Source: Odontocerum albicorne (taxonomy: Eukaryota; Arthropoda; Insecta; Trichoptera; Odontoceridae). From it: a DNA stretch of 64,000 nt. The position numbers were made by a program, and so were the translations under genes. The stretch spans positions 2,430,366-2,494,365 of the forward strand of contig OX463846.1 of assembly GCA_949825065.1 (NCBI GenBank), written 5' to 3'. The stretch's first letter is position 1, and each line of letters starts with the position of its first letter. Shown here piece after piece: positions 38,912 through 48,243 of this stretch. Under the pieces are notes generated by a model, which was given only the letters and a program-made list of their open reading frames with translations, searched no databases and was not told where the DNA came from.

Positions 38912-39800
38912 TTACATAATCCTATGCCACCATTTTATAGACCGACCAGTACCCTGAAAAATAGCATATTTTTCAGGGTACTGGTCAAATAAATCTACCC
39001 CGCCCATCATTTTATTGTATTTACATACTAAAAGTGAACAATAAATCGCTTCTTTTTTACCAGTTTTATTTTTTCTCAATATGGCTGTAGTACCACGGGG
39101 ATTATAAATTGTTGATAAAAAATTTACTGGTTTGTTGTCCATCCAGAGTATTGCAGCAAGTGGTCCTCTTATTTGGAATTCGAATTCACCTCTTTGTAAA
39201 ATTGTGTTACTTTTCAGAATAGAAACTGAGCCTTTTGTCGTTGTCCGGACAGTTCCGTTAGCAAAAATTCCCTTTGATATCAATTTCAGCAATTATTTGG
39301 AACTTGTGAAAAAGTATCGAAAACTACAACATGTACACTATAAGCTATGTTTTAAGTGAACTTCAACACAACCCTCTTACCTAATATGGATTCTTTACAC
39401 AATGGTGCGACACTTTTCCCTGTATATATAATATATCAAATTTTAGGATGTATCCCAAAGATGAATCTGCTATGCACCAGACTTTGTAGCCTCTTTTGAC
39501 CGGCTTCATAGGCATGTATTGCTTTAGTGAAGATCGCCCCTTGAATGTGATCATCGATTCATCAATAGAGAGATACGAAGATGGTGATATCATTTTCGCA
39601 CAGTTATCATTCAACTTGTCGATAAGGGGTCGTATCTTATGAAGCTTGTCGTGTTCGGGATTTTTTCGATCTGTATTTTTCTCGTTATCGTTAACGTGTA
39701 AATTATCTACCAGGTTTTTGAAGCGGTTTGTAGTCATTACTTCTGAAACAACACCTTGAATCGGATCAGAACTCCAATAATTTTTGAGATCCCCATTCAA
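38912..39800 (-). pseudogene. piggyBac transposase, catalytic domain, one frameshift
   Basis: The frame at 39800-39381 reads NGDLKNYWSSDPIQGVVSEV, NRFKNLVDNLHVNDNEK, DKLHKIRPLIDKLNDNCAKM, YLSIDESMITFKGRSSLKQY, MPMKPVKRGYKVWCIADSS. IDESMI.FKGR.....Y.P.KP.K.G.K is the piggyBac core, with the first catalytic D in the IDE motif. VVVFDTF at about 39325 holds the second D, just before a frameshift. The frame from 39292 continues LKLISKGIFANGTVRTTTKG, VNFLSTIYNPRGTTAILRKN, KYNKMMGGVDLFDQYPEKYA and SIKWWHRIM, with the third D in GGVD. All three acidic residues survive; the frameshift and the nested mariner inactivate the gene. Fragments upstream (39970-39870, e.g. LKIRDIGNEAPS) may be decayed N-terminal sequence. 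Confidence 0.85.
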
Positions 39801-40149
39801 TTACAAATTGTAATATTAAATATGAAAAACATAACCATATAAATGAAAGAATACATTATATTATATGTACCTTGACACATAATCATAATAAACTCAGGAG
39901 AAGGACGTATAACGACGGGGCTTCATTACCAATATCCCTGATTTTAAGGGCTCCATAGGTAAGCTCAATGACAAAGGAACATGAGTAAAATATGTCCATA
40001 TCTGTGTTCCTTTGAGACAAAACCATCAAATATTTCACGAGTTTTCCCTCGTAAACTCCATATAACCTTTGTAAGTTACATTGTTTTCGTGAAGGCTGAT
40101 GTATGTATGTTGTATCAGCAGGGCATGTATAAGAGTCATTTTATATTTT

Positions 40150-43100
40150 TTTTGGTCAAGGCGTTTACCTTGCTGAGAGTGCATTGTGTTTATTTTGGTA
40201 AAGGCAGTTTACCTTGCTGAGAGTGCATTGTATACATTTTGGTCAAGGCAGTTTACCGTGCTGAGAGCATTTTGTATATTTAGGTCAAGGCAGTTTACCT
40301 TGCTGAGAGTGCATTGTGTGTATTTTGGTCAAGGCAGTTTACCTTGCTGAGAGTGCATTGTGTGTATTTTGGTCAAGGCAGTTTACCTTGCTGAAAGTGC
40401 ATTGTGTATATTTTGGTTAAAGTAGTTTACCTTGCTGAGAGTGCATTGTGTATATTTTCGTCAAGGCAGTTTACCATGCTGAGAGTGCATTGTGTATATT
40501 TTGGTCAAAGTAGTTTACCTTGCTGAGAGTGCATTGTGTATATTTTGGTCAAAGTAGTTTACCTTGCTGAGAGTGCATTGTGTATATTTTGGTCAAGGCA
40601 GTTTACCTTGCTGAGAGTGCATTGTGTATATTTTGGTCAGAGTAGTTTACCTTGCTGAGAGTGCATTGTATATATTTTGGTCAAGGCAGTTTACCTTGCT
40701 GAGAGCATTTTGTATATTTTGGTCAAGGCAGTTTACCTTGCTGAAAGTGCAATGTGTATATTTTGGTTAAAGTAGTTTACCTTGCTGAGAGTGCATTGTG
40801 TATATTTTGGTCAAGGCAGTTAACCTTGCTGAGAGTGCATGGTGTATATTTTGGTCAAGGCAGTTTACCTTGCTGAGAGTGCATTGTGTATATTTTGGTC
40901 AGAGTAGTTTACCTTGCTGAGAGTGCATTGTATATATTTTGGTCAAGGCAGTTTACCTTGCTGAGAGCATTTTGTATATTTTGGTCAAGGCAGTTTACCT
41001 TGCTGAAAGTGCAATGTGTATATTTTGGTTAAAGTAGTTTACCTTGCTGAGAGTGCATTGTGTATATTTTCGTCAAGGCAGTTTACCATGCTGAGAGTGC
41101 ATTGTGTATATTTTGGTCAAAGTAGTTTACCTTGCTGAGAGTGCATTGTGTATATTTTGGTCAAAGTAGTTTACCTTGCTGAGAGTGCATTGTGTATATT
41201 TTGGTCAAGGCAGTTTACCTTGCTGAGAGTGCATTGTGTATATTTTGGTCAGAGTAGTTTACCTTGCTGAGAGTGCATTGTATATATTTTGGTCAAGGCA
41301 GTTTACCTTGCTGAGAGCATTTTGTATATTTTGGTCAAGGCAGTTTACCTTGCTGAAAGTGCAATGTGTATATTTTGGTTAAAGTAGTTTACCTTGCTGA
41401 GAGTGCATGGTGTATATTTTGGTCAAGGCAGTTTACCTTGCTGAGAGTGCATTGTGTATATTTTGGTCAAGGCAGTTTACCTTGCTGAGAGTGCATTGTG
41501 TATATTTTGGTCAAAGTAGTTTACCTTGCTGAGAGTGCATTGTGTATATTTTGGTCAAAGTAGTTTACCTTGCTGAGAGTGCATTGTGTATATTTTGGTC
41601 AGAGTAGTTTACCTTGCTGAGAGTGCATTGTGTATATTTTGGTCAGAGTAATTTACCTTGCTGAGAGTGCATTGTGTATATTTTGGTCAAAGTAGTTTAC
41701 CTTGCTGAGAGTGCATTGTGTATATTTTGGTCAGAGTAGTTTACCTTGCTGAGAGTGCATTGTGTAAATTTTGGTCAGAGTAGTTTACCTTGCTGAGAGT
41801 GCATTGTGTATATTTAGGTCAAAGTAGTTTACCTTGCTGAGAGTGCATTGTATATATTTTGGTCAAGGCAGTTTACCTTGCTGAGAGCATTTTGTATATT
41901 TTGGTCAAGGCAGTTTACCTTGCTGAAAGTGTATTGTGTATATTTTGGTTAAAGTAGTTTACCTTGCTGAGAGTGCATTGTGTATATTTTGATCAAGGCA
42001 GTTTACCTTGCTGAGAGTGCATGGTGTATATTTTGGTCAAGGCAGTTTACCTTGCTGAGAGTGCATTGTGTATATTTTGGTCAAGGCAGTTTACCTTGCT
42101 GAGAGTGCATTGTGTATATTTTGGTCAAGGCAGTTTACCTTGCTCAGAGTGCATTGTGTATATTTTGGTCAAGGCAGTTTACCTTGCTGAGAGTGCATTG
42201 TATATATTTTGGTCAAGGCAGTTTACCGTACTGAGAGCATTTTGTATATTTAGGTCAAGGCAGTTTACCTTGCTGAGAGTGCATTGTATACATTTTGGTC
42301 AAGGCAGTTTACCGTGCTGAGAGCATTTTGTATATTTAGGTCAAGGCAGTTTACCTTGCTGAGAGTGCATTGTGTGTATTTTGGTCAAGGCAGTTTACCT
42401 TGCTGAGAGTGCATTGTGTGTATTTTTGTCAAGGCAGTTTACCTTGCTCAGAGTGCATTGTGTTTATTTTGGTTAAGGCAGTTTACCTTGCTGAGAGTCC
42501 ATTGTATACATTTTGGTCAAGGCAGTTTACCGTGCTGAGAGCATTTTGTATATTTAGGTCAAGGCAGTTTACCTTGCTGAGAGTGCATTGTGTGTATTTT
42601 GGTCAAGGCAGTTTACCTTGCTGAGAATGCATTGTGTGTATTTTGGTCAAGGCAGTTTACCTTGCTGAGAGTGCATTGTGTGTATTTTGGTTAAGGAAGT
42701 TTACCTTGCTGAGAGTGCATTGTATATATTTTGGTCAAGGCAGTTTACCGTGCTGAGAACATTTTGTATATTTAGGTCAAGGCAGTTTACCTTGCTGAGA
42801 GTGCATTGTGTATATTTTGGTCAAGGCAGTTTACCTTGCTGAGAGTGCATTGTGTATATTTTGGTCAAGGCAGTTTACCTTGCTGAGAGTGCATTGTGTA
42901 TATTTTGATCAAGGCAGTTTACCTTGCTGAGAGTGCATTGTGTATATTTTGGTCAAGGCAGTTTACCTTGCTGAGAGTGCATTGTGTATATTTTGGTCAA
43001 GGCAGTTTACCTTGCTGAGAGTGCATTGTGTATATTTTGGTCAAGGCAGTTTACCTTGCTGAGAGTGCATTGTGTGTATTTTGGTTAAGGCAGTTTACCT

Positions 43101-43392
43101 TGCTGAGAGTGCATTGTGTATATTTTGGTCAAAGTAGTTTACCTTGCTGAGAGTGCATTGTGTATATTTTGGTCAAGGCAGTTTACCTTGCTGAGAGTGC
43201 ATTGTGTATATTTTGATCAAGGCAGTTTACCTTGCTGAGAGTGCATTGTGTATATTTTGGTCAAGGCAGTTTACCTTGCTGAGAGTGCATTGTGTATATT
43301 TTGGTCAAGGCAGTTTACCTTGCTGAGAGTGCATTGTGTATGTTTTGGTCAAGGCAGTTTATCTTGCTGAGAGTGCATTGTGTATATTTTTT
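40150..43392 (+). repeat. 44-bp satellite array, about 74 copies, with higher-order structure
   Basis: The unit is GGCAGTTTACCTTGCTGAGA plus GTGCATTGTGTATATTTTGG and TCAA (44 bp: anchors at 43221 and 43265). Variants include AGTAGTTT for GGCAGTTT, and a 42-bp monomer GAGAGCATTTTGTATATT. A marker variant, AAAGTGCAATGTGTATATTT, sits at 40745, 41007 and 41357, with a related one at 41927. The spacings 262, 350 and 570 equal 6, 8 and 13 units minus 2 bp, so blocks with one short monomer were duplicated. Since 44 is not a multiple of 3, any open frame cycles through three units and is incidental. Confidence 0.97.
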
Positions 43393-43394
43393 AA

Positions 43395-43585
43395 TATAAA
43401 GATCAAAGCTATTGGCTCAAACACTTTTTGGTTTTTTCAAATTTAAAAAATCAATTATAAAAAACCCACTGATGTTCTACATTAATTATTAATTAATTAA
43501 ATAGATTCATGTGTGTAATCACTACATAGGTCAATGGGTTATATATAAATGTCGGATGGGAATATGTTTAGATGATTGAACGTTG
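43395..43585. other. Satellite edge and AT-rich spacer
   Basis: The last satellite unit decays into TTTTTTAATATAAAG; nothing else. Confidence 0.4.
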
Positions 43586-44055
43586 ATGACATGATTGTGT
43601 TAACGGAGAATGAAGAGGTATACCTGAGTCTCATAATAATAAAGAAAAAAACGGTTTGAGAATAAATGTTGCTCGATTTGAGAATAAAGTCGCGGTGATA
43701 GAAAACCGTGAAAGGGTGAGTAAACGCGATATACACTAGGTGAGCAATACATTATTGGAGAAAGTTAAGAAATTCTGCTATATAGGTAATATTTTATTTG
43801 ATTATGGAAGAATTACGAGAGATATCGAACGACGTGAAGCGATAGGAAATGAAGTCAATAGGATACTTTCACGTACATATATGTTATATTTGAACAGAAC
43901 AGTGATAAAATCGGTTTATATGAAACGTGAACGTGGAAAATACTGAAAGAAGTCGAAGAAATACTATTTAAATGCGTGCATTAAGTACAATACATGATTT
44001 GACAATTTATGACCTAATATCGAATGAAGTGGTTAGGGGTGAATTTGAACTTTGA
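43586..44055 (+). pseudogene. LINE-A reverse transcriptase fragment (5' half of a split copy)
   Basis: Starting just after the expected catalytic FADD position: DDMIVLTENEEVYLSL, then with frame changes RFGLRINV-type sequence around 43655, IYTR/QYIIGEKVKKFCYIGN at 43740, ILFDYGRITRDIERREAIGN, EVNRILSRTYMLYLNRTVIK. Then EIRALSTIHDLTIYDLISNE-type text follows to GEFEL at about 44050. The pattern FCYIGNI...(D)GRITRDIERR...GN.VN is diagnostic for this family (compare 32640-33005 and 53055-53110). The copy is cut at 44055 by LINE-B and resumes at about 44715. Confidence 0.75.
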
Positions 44056-44084
44056 TCTACCCACACTTCTCTATGGGTCTTAAC

Positions 44085-44640
44085 TTGGGTTCCCTACAGA
44101 ATGCGCATTCGAAGTCTTGAAATGTACCACCAACGTTTTCTTCACCGAACTTTCATACCCATTAAAGTGATCATGTCTCAAATGTTTCGGTCTTGCATCT
44201 CTCCATCTGTAAACCTATATAAGATATGGTTGTAAATGCGAAATTACGGTGGACGCGGCATGTGATACGCATGGGCGATCATAGACTCTCAAAACGCGTC
44301 TTGTACGGAGAAGTGGTGGGCAAGCGAAGAGTTGGTGGGCAGAGGAAGCGCTATAAGGACAGTCTGCAAGAGTCGCTTACTTTGTGCGGAGCACTGAGGA
44401 CTGGAAGCATGTGGCTTGGAACCGTGAGGGGCAAAGAGCCGTATGTTCTCGGGCTGAAGGCGTCTCAGCGACTAGATGTGTGAGAAACAGTCAGCGCGCT
44501 GCGAACATGTGTCAGCATGACCAGGCGGCTCAGCAGGGTCAACATGTCTGTGGCATTTGCGTGAGGGAGTGCGCATCTAGGATCGGGCTGTTTTCTCTCA
44601 GATGATCACATGATCGACGTGGAAGAACGGTTCAAGATTG
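44085..44640 (+). pseudogene. LINE-B reverse transcriptase C-terminus nested in LINE-A
   Basis: RIRSLEMYHQRFLHRTFIPI is followed, after a frameshift near 44220, by VVNAKLRWTRHVIRMGDHRL, SKRVLYGEVVGKRRVGGQRK, RYKDSLQESLTLCG, then a frame shift near 44390 to EDWKHVAWNREGQRA. This is LRW.GHV.RM...RLPK..LYGEL..GKR..GGQ.KRYKD.LK.SL, a common insect non-LTR C-terminus, followed by the W..A.DR..WR equivalent. The further text up to 44606 (CVRNSQRAANMCQHD) fits a basic tail. Frames are disrupted at two places and the polymerase domain is missing. Its position inside LINE-A marks it as the younger insertion. Confidence 0.8.
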
Positions 44641-44699
44641 ACGTTGGAGTGGCAAGAGGATCCTCGACTACGAGACCCGGCAATGACGACGACTGTATA

Positions 44700-45065
44700 C
44701 TAATATAACAACACAATACAAGGCTTGGTAGAGAAAGACCAAGGAAAGTATGATTGGATCACGTAAATTATATTTTGAAAGAGCAAAACGCAGAATGTTG
44801 ACTTTTCGTATTATCTTAGATGTCGTTAGACTAACACTTTCGTTGCTAATTTCATTCCAGGCGTGCTGAATTTGTATACTTAGGAAAGGTAATAATTTAG
44901 GACTGTAGGGATGTCTATAATTACAGTAATAATTTATTTAGGTCGGAATGAGACGATGTCTGGATATATAAGATATGAAGGATGTGTGTCTAGTTAATAT
45001 TTTTAATTAAGCATTCTGTTCTCTCTACCTTCCCCGACAGGCATGAATGTATGTATGCATTTAGT
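44700..45065 (+). mobile_element. LINE-A 3' end (second half of the split copy)
   Basis: AGGCTTGGTAGAGAAAGACC and AAGGAAAGTATGATTGGATC (RPRKVWLD-type), ATTTTGAAAGAGCAAAACGC, then after an AT-rich insertion GTCGGAATGAGACGATGTCT and the 3' terminus TCTCTCTACCTTCCCCGACA followed by ATGTATGTATGCA. Confidence 0.72.
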
Positions 45066-45069
45066 ACAT

Positions 45070-45355
45070 TTTATTTTTGTGGAGGATTAACCACTGTAAA
45101 ATAACCTTCAGCATTATCAACTTGTATAGCTTAGACTTATTTCAAATGTGTACACTGAAACTATAATTAATCAAGCCGCTAAATGTACAAGGTGTTTCCG
45201 TTACTACTGATATTTCTGTTAATTGGAAATTTGTCTCATAATATTAAATATAGCAACAAGAGTAAGGTGTTTATATAACGTTGTGTAATCGTATCCAACA
45301 ACCTACATTCATTGCTAATTCATAGCCTATTTAATCTCCTCAGTAGAGATAAATT
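45070..45355. other. No supported feature
   Basis: AT-rich spacer. Confidence 0.4.
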
Positions 45356-45405
45356 AATTTGTTGTAATTTATTTTTAACAAACACTGTTTATTCCACTTT
45401 TTTAT

Positions 45406-45450
45406 GACGGTATAACCCTACCGGTTTCAAGGCTTTCACCTCATCTTCAG
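45406..45450 (-). ncRNA. Hammerhead-like motif, left arm of the 45.4-kb palindrome
   Basis: Same core as 6700-6744, with GTC as the cleavage-type triplet. Confidence 0.5.
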
Positions 45451-45471
45451 GGGAGTCTTGTTTGTACTCCC

Positions 45472-45516
45472 CTGAAGATGAGGTGAAAGCCTTGAAACCG
45501 GTAGGGTTATACCGTC
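45472..45516 (+). ncRNA. Hammerhead-like motif, right arm of the 45.4-kb palindrome
   Basis: CTGAAGA, T, GAGG-TGAAAG-CCTT, GAAA, ACCGGTA-GGGTTA-TACCGT and GTC on the plus strand. It is an exact mirror of the left arm. Confidence 0.5.
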
Positions 45517-45609
45517 ATAAAAAAGTGGAATAAACAGTGTTTGTTAAAAATAAATAACAATGTCCTTAAACCTCCACAACGTTAATGCCTTAACTATAAA
45601 CAACAAATT

Positions 45610-46065
45610 AATTTGTTTTATCAAACACTGTAGAGTAACTGAGATATTTGTTTAGCTTTAAACTATTAAATCATTATTCATTTTAAGGCATTCTTTATAA
45701 AATAATAATCGATTCCCCCAAACGTGTGTAATGCAATACAAGTAATATAAGAACTACATAAGCAATTATGAGTAGTAAAGAAAAATTACATAATAATAAT
45801 GAAATAAATCTATCAAAGGTTTTTTGGGTTTAAGCCTGTGGACCTCTCCATTAGAATGTTTAACAAAACATTCATTTGCTATTCCACTAATTACGTTGAT
45901 TCCCGCTACATGTATTTCTACCTCCAAATACCAAGGATAAAACAAAGTTAGTAATGGCGAAATTTTTAATTTGCAATTGAATTTAAAGACAAATCAAATG
46001 TTTAGAGTGATTGCGATAATCTTGGGGTTGTTTGAGCTACTAAATAATACATATTATCTTGTGAA
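45610..46065 (+). repeat. AT-rich, with dispersed repeat E copy 3
   Basis: CATTTGCTATTCCACTAATT through CGCTACATGTATTTCTACCTCC (45870-45925) matches repeat E. The remainder shows nothing. Confidence 0.45.
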
Positions 46066-46068
46066 AAA

Positions 46069-46705
46069 TTAATGCAAATACAATCTAGCGGACTTATTGC
46101 CAGGCGGCAATTTCTTCCAACCAACCAGACAAAAGTTAATGAAGTAAGTTACATGGTTGCATAAATCATTCAAATGACTCTCCACGAAATCCATAAACGT
46201 CTCCACGAAATCCATAAACACATACGTGAGAATATGCTCACGAACCCCACAAAGACGGACAATCACCCGAACATTATTTTTCATATAAAGTGAGATATCA
46301 TCAATCAAAAGGAAAGGAAGGGGTGGTGGAGAGGAATGGAAAAGAAAAATCGGGAATGAAACACGTTATTTTACTGACTAGAAATTTAAAGTTTTTTCAG
46401 TCGCTTCTTAAAGCATGCCAAGGACGGAGCGAGTCTCATATTGGTTTGTAACTGATTCCAGAGCCTCACTGTATGGACAGTAAAGAACGACGTAAAAAAG
46501 GAGGAGCGGTGAACTGGAAGGGCCAATGAACAATCTCTGTTTGAGCGTAGCACTAATCCATGGTTGGAAAAACGCTGAAAATTTTCGGCGAGATAAGAGG
46601 GGGTGGCGGTACAGTTAAGAATATTATACAATAGAGACAGTATGTACATTTGGCGTCTATTTCTAATATTCAACCAGTTCAATGCCTTCTGGTAAAGCAT
46701 GTACG
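46069..46705 (-). mobile_element. LINE-C, best 3' copy
   Basis: The tail end (GCAAATACAATCTAGCGGAC at about 46073) is followed by the untranslated region and the coding tail (see 46386-46700). A small tandem duplication, CTCCACGAAATCCATAAAC, occurs twice at 46182 and 46200. This copy defines LINE-C best in the window. Confidence 0.82.
46386..46700 (-). pseudogene. LINE-C reverse transcriptase C-terminus
   Basis: A 104-codon open frame: LYQKALNWLNIRNRRQMYIL, SLLYNILNCTATPSYLAENF, RFSNHGLVLRSNRDCSLALP, VHRSSFFTSFFTVHTVRLWN, QLQTNMRLAPSLACFKKRLK, KL. (N)W..I..RR....L.LLY.I......P.YL...F......LR......L..P.HR...F..SF...(A)(V)RLWN.LP......S...FK..L is the shared C-terminal region of CR1/jockey-like non-LTR proteins. 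The frame is uninterrupted here and ends just before the 3' untranslated region. Everything N-terminal of it is missing. Partial versions are at 19221 and 34150. Confidence 0.78.
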
Positions 46706-46734
46706 AGAATAAAACCCAATAATCATTTTCTTCG

Positions 46735-46885
46735 ACTCGACGATTTTGTGGCTTTCTTGGTTAGATACTGGTCTCCCATTCAAGTGTTTTGGATTCAATT
46801 TCCCATGATATCCATTTTTTTAAAATAAAAGGGTACCAGTCTGATTAAATACTTTGCCAGGTGACACTCTTCGAACGCGCTAGAC
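46735..46885 (+). repeat. tRNA-derived SINE, decayed
   Basis: TGTGGCTTTCTTGGTTAGAT (A-box side), TTTGGATTCAATTTCCCATG (B-box position, decayed) and the body GGGTACCAGTCTGATTAAAT follow the SINE order, as at 47432. Confidence 0.5.
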
Positions 46886-46889
46886 GTGT

Positions 46890-47215
46890 GTGAGTATTGT
46901 TGACTGTCTATATGCAGTAGTTTTTTTTTCAACAAACATGATGGCGATACGTGAGCTATTTACTATGATTTCTGGGATCGAAAACAATATGGTCTCCCAG
47001 CCACGATCTTCGACATGTCCGAAATTTTAGTTCAGATAGTTGGAGGGGTACCATGCGAATGTATACTGAAAAAACAATTCTGAAAGAGGAGACAGTGAAA
47101 AGCCTTTATAATAGGAGAGGTATATGGAATTATGTGTACCAGAATTTTATTAAATTGAGACCTCTTTTCTCTGCCTACTTCAATAGCTACATGGTGTGAT
47201 AGTGAAGATGATGAT
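46890..47215 (+). mobile_element. LINE-A 3' scrap after non-repeat sequence
   Basis: From about 47075, GAAAAGCCTTTATAATAGGA and CCTCTTTTCTCTGCCTACTT to GGTGTGATAGTG match the LINE-A 3' end (compare 15700-15815). The first 180 bp is unassigned. Confidence 0.5.
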
Positions 47216-47217
47216 TC

Positions 47218-47425
47218 ACTTTTATTTCGACTTACTTTATAAATTCAAAGACATCTTCAGCCATCCTGGAAGTATAATTACACTAGACTGCGCCGGCAAG
47301 AACTGTTCTCAATTACATACGCAAGAACGGGTCTTCCAGCCGCTATGCCTGTTGGTAGGGCCTTAACTCTTTTGAACGGGACTGCTTCGGCTATTGAAAT
47401 ATTTCATATACCATTACCAAAAGCG
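47218..47425 (+). pseudogene. LINE-type C-terminus fragment (jockey/CR1-like)
   Basis: FDLLYKFKDIFSHPGS in one frame, then (frameshift near 47270) KYNYTRLRRQELFSITYART, GLPAAMPVGRALTLLNGTAS, AIEIFHIPLPKA. LR(R)(Q)..LF.(I)..ARTg......P..RAL.LLN.......(D/E)IF is the extreme C-terminal signature of jockey/CR1-like proteins, similar in layout to 55285-55400 (LFYIPTYRTNIMAKHSVTRG). No tail is recognisable, because the next sequence is a SINE. Confidence 0.55.
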
Positions 47426-47427
47426 AC

Positions 47428-47620
47428 GATCTCCGTGGCCTGGTGGTAAGACACTTGTCTGCCGATCCGGAGGTTGCGGGTTCGATCCACGCTGGACCCC
47501 AGATTTTTTAAAAATAGGATTCCAGTCTGGTTAATACTTAGGGCCTATAAAAACATATTTCTGGTTGGTTGGAAGAGATTGCCACATGGCAATACATTCG
47601 CCAGGTAAAAAAAAAAACAA
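47428..47620 (+). repeat. tRNA-derived SINE, best copy, with LINE-C-like tail
   Basis: The head: CTCCGTGGCCTGGTGGTAAG (A box), CACTTGTCTGCCGATCCGGA and GCGGGTTCGATCCACGCTGG (B box). The body: CCCAGATTTTTTAAAAATAG, ATTCCAGTCTGGTTAATACT. The tail: CTGGTTGGTTGGAAGAGATT then GCCACATGGCAATACATTCG and CCAGG plus poly(A). The tail is nearly identical to the LINE-C 3' end at 1543 and 19563. The head looks tRNA-derived but cannot fold as a full tRNA. Confidence 0.8.
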
Positions 47621-47726
47621 AAGCAAAAGTAAATTTTTCTTCTAAGATTGAGCGCGTTAGAAAGCACTCACCAACGAACTTAAGTGACTTTGAATATATG
47701 TGTATATTTGTGTGTATACCATAATA

Positions 47727-48243
47727 GGTTAGTCAAAAAGTTTTGAAAGCGACATCTATGGAGCAGTAGAAAAACCAAAATTTCTACGCCATTTTAATAT
47801 TTCATCTTTCATAAGAACGTACTCAAAATTTCATTACGATCTGTCAATTCATTCTTTGTTTACAAGCCATTTGAAGTTGACGTGTCAGTGTATTTTTTAA
47901 CAATGGAAAAATCCGAATATCGTGCAGTGATTAAATTCTTTGTTTTGGAAGGTTTATCGGCTACTGAGATCCATGCAAATATGGTGAAAGTATTAAAGGA
48001 GTCTTCTCCTTCATTTCCAACCGTTCACCGATGGGTTTTGGAGTTTAAGCGTGGCCGTACAAGCGTTGAAGACGATCCACGCTCAGGACGTCCAAAAAGT
48101 GCATCAACACCAGAAATCATAGCGAAAATACAGGATAATGGTTTCGGAAGATCATCGATCGACTGTGGATGTGATAGCTGACACCATAGGCATCTCACAT
48201 GGAATAACATGGCATATTTTGGCTGAAGTTTTGGGTTTCAAAA
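47727..48243 (+). mobile_element. mariner-like element, 3' part lost
   Basis: It starts at GGTTAGTCAAAAAGTTTTGA (47730) after a TA and is collinear with the mariner at 38172-38909 through the first 515 bp. It then breaks off at about 48243 into a T-rich unrelated sequence. No right inverted repeat. Confidence 0.83.
47903..48243 (+). pseudogene. mariner transposase N-terminal fragment, frameshifted
   Basis: The frame from the ATG at 47903 reads MEKSEYRAVIKFFVLEGLSA, TEIHANMVKVLKESSPSFPT, HRWVLEFKRGRTSVEDDPRS, GRPKSASTPEIIAKIQD. An extra A (TGGTTTCGGAAGATC against TGGTTTTGGAAGATC context) then shifts the frame near 48140. Text corresponding to STVDVIADTIGISHGI and WHILAEVLGFKK follows in another frame up to the breakpoint. 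It is one helix-turn-helix pair without any catalytic sequence. It is close enough to the 38-kb copy to align base by base. Confidence 0.82.

Larger units (their letters stand above)
37596..40000 (-). mobile_element. piggyBac transposon, right end lost, carrying a nested mariner
   Basis: The left end is TTAA (37592-37595) followed by CCCTTTCGTGCTC. The minus strand then encodes, from high to low coordinates, the catalytic domain and the cysteine-rich C-terminus of a piggyBac transposase. A mariner interrupts it at 38172-38909. No matching AGGG-TTAA was found before the satellite begins near 40150, so the 5' terminus seems lost. Confidence 0.85.
45358..45606. mobile_element. PLE terminus as a near-perfect palindrome
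   Basis: The left arm (about 45364-45455) and right arm (about 45467-45558) are essentially exact reverse complements, each about 92 bp, around TCTTGTTTGTA. Each arm carries a complete hammerhead-like core on opposite strands. The outer tail AAACCTCCACAACGTTAATG follows the right arm. No coding sequence lies between, so two termini are joined head to head. Confidence 0.88.

Noticed and set aside
42021..42624. Repetitive open frames of 84-99 codons in the satellite
   Set aside because: A 44-bp unit makes frames repeat every three monomers; there is no gene-like feature.
40150..43392. CRISPR-like array
   Set aside because: Repeats are directly tandem without unique spacers, in eukaryotic repeat-rich DNA.
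47428..47510. tRNA gene
   Set aside because: A and B boxes are present, but there is no acceptor stem and the sequence is followed by a SINE body shared with other copies.
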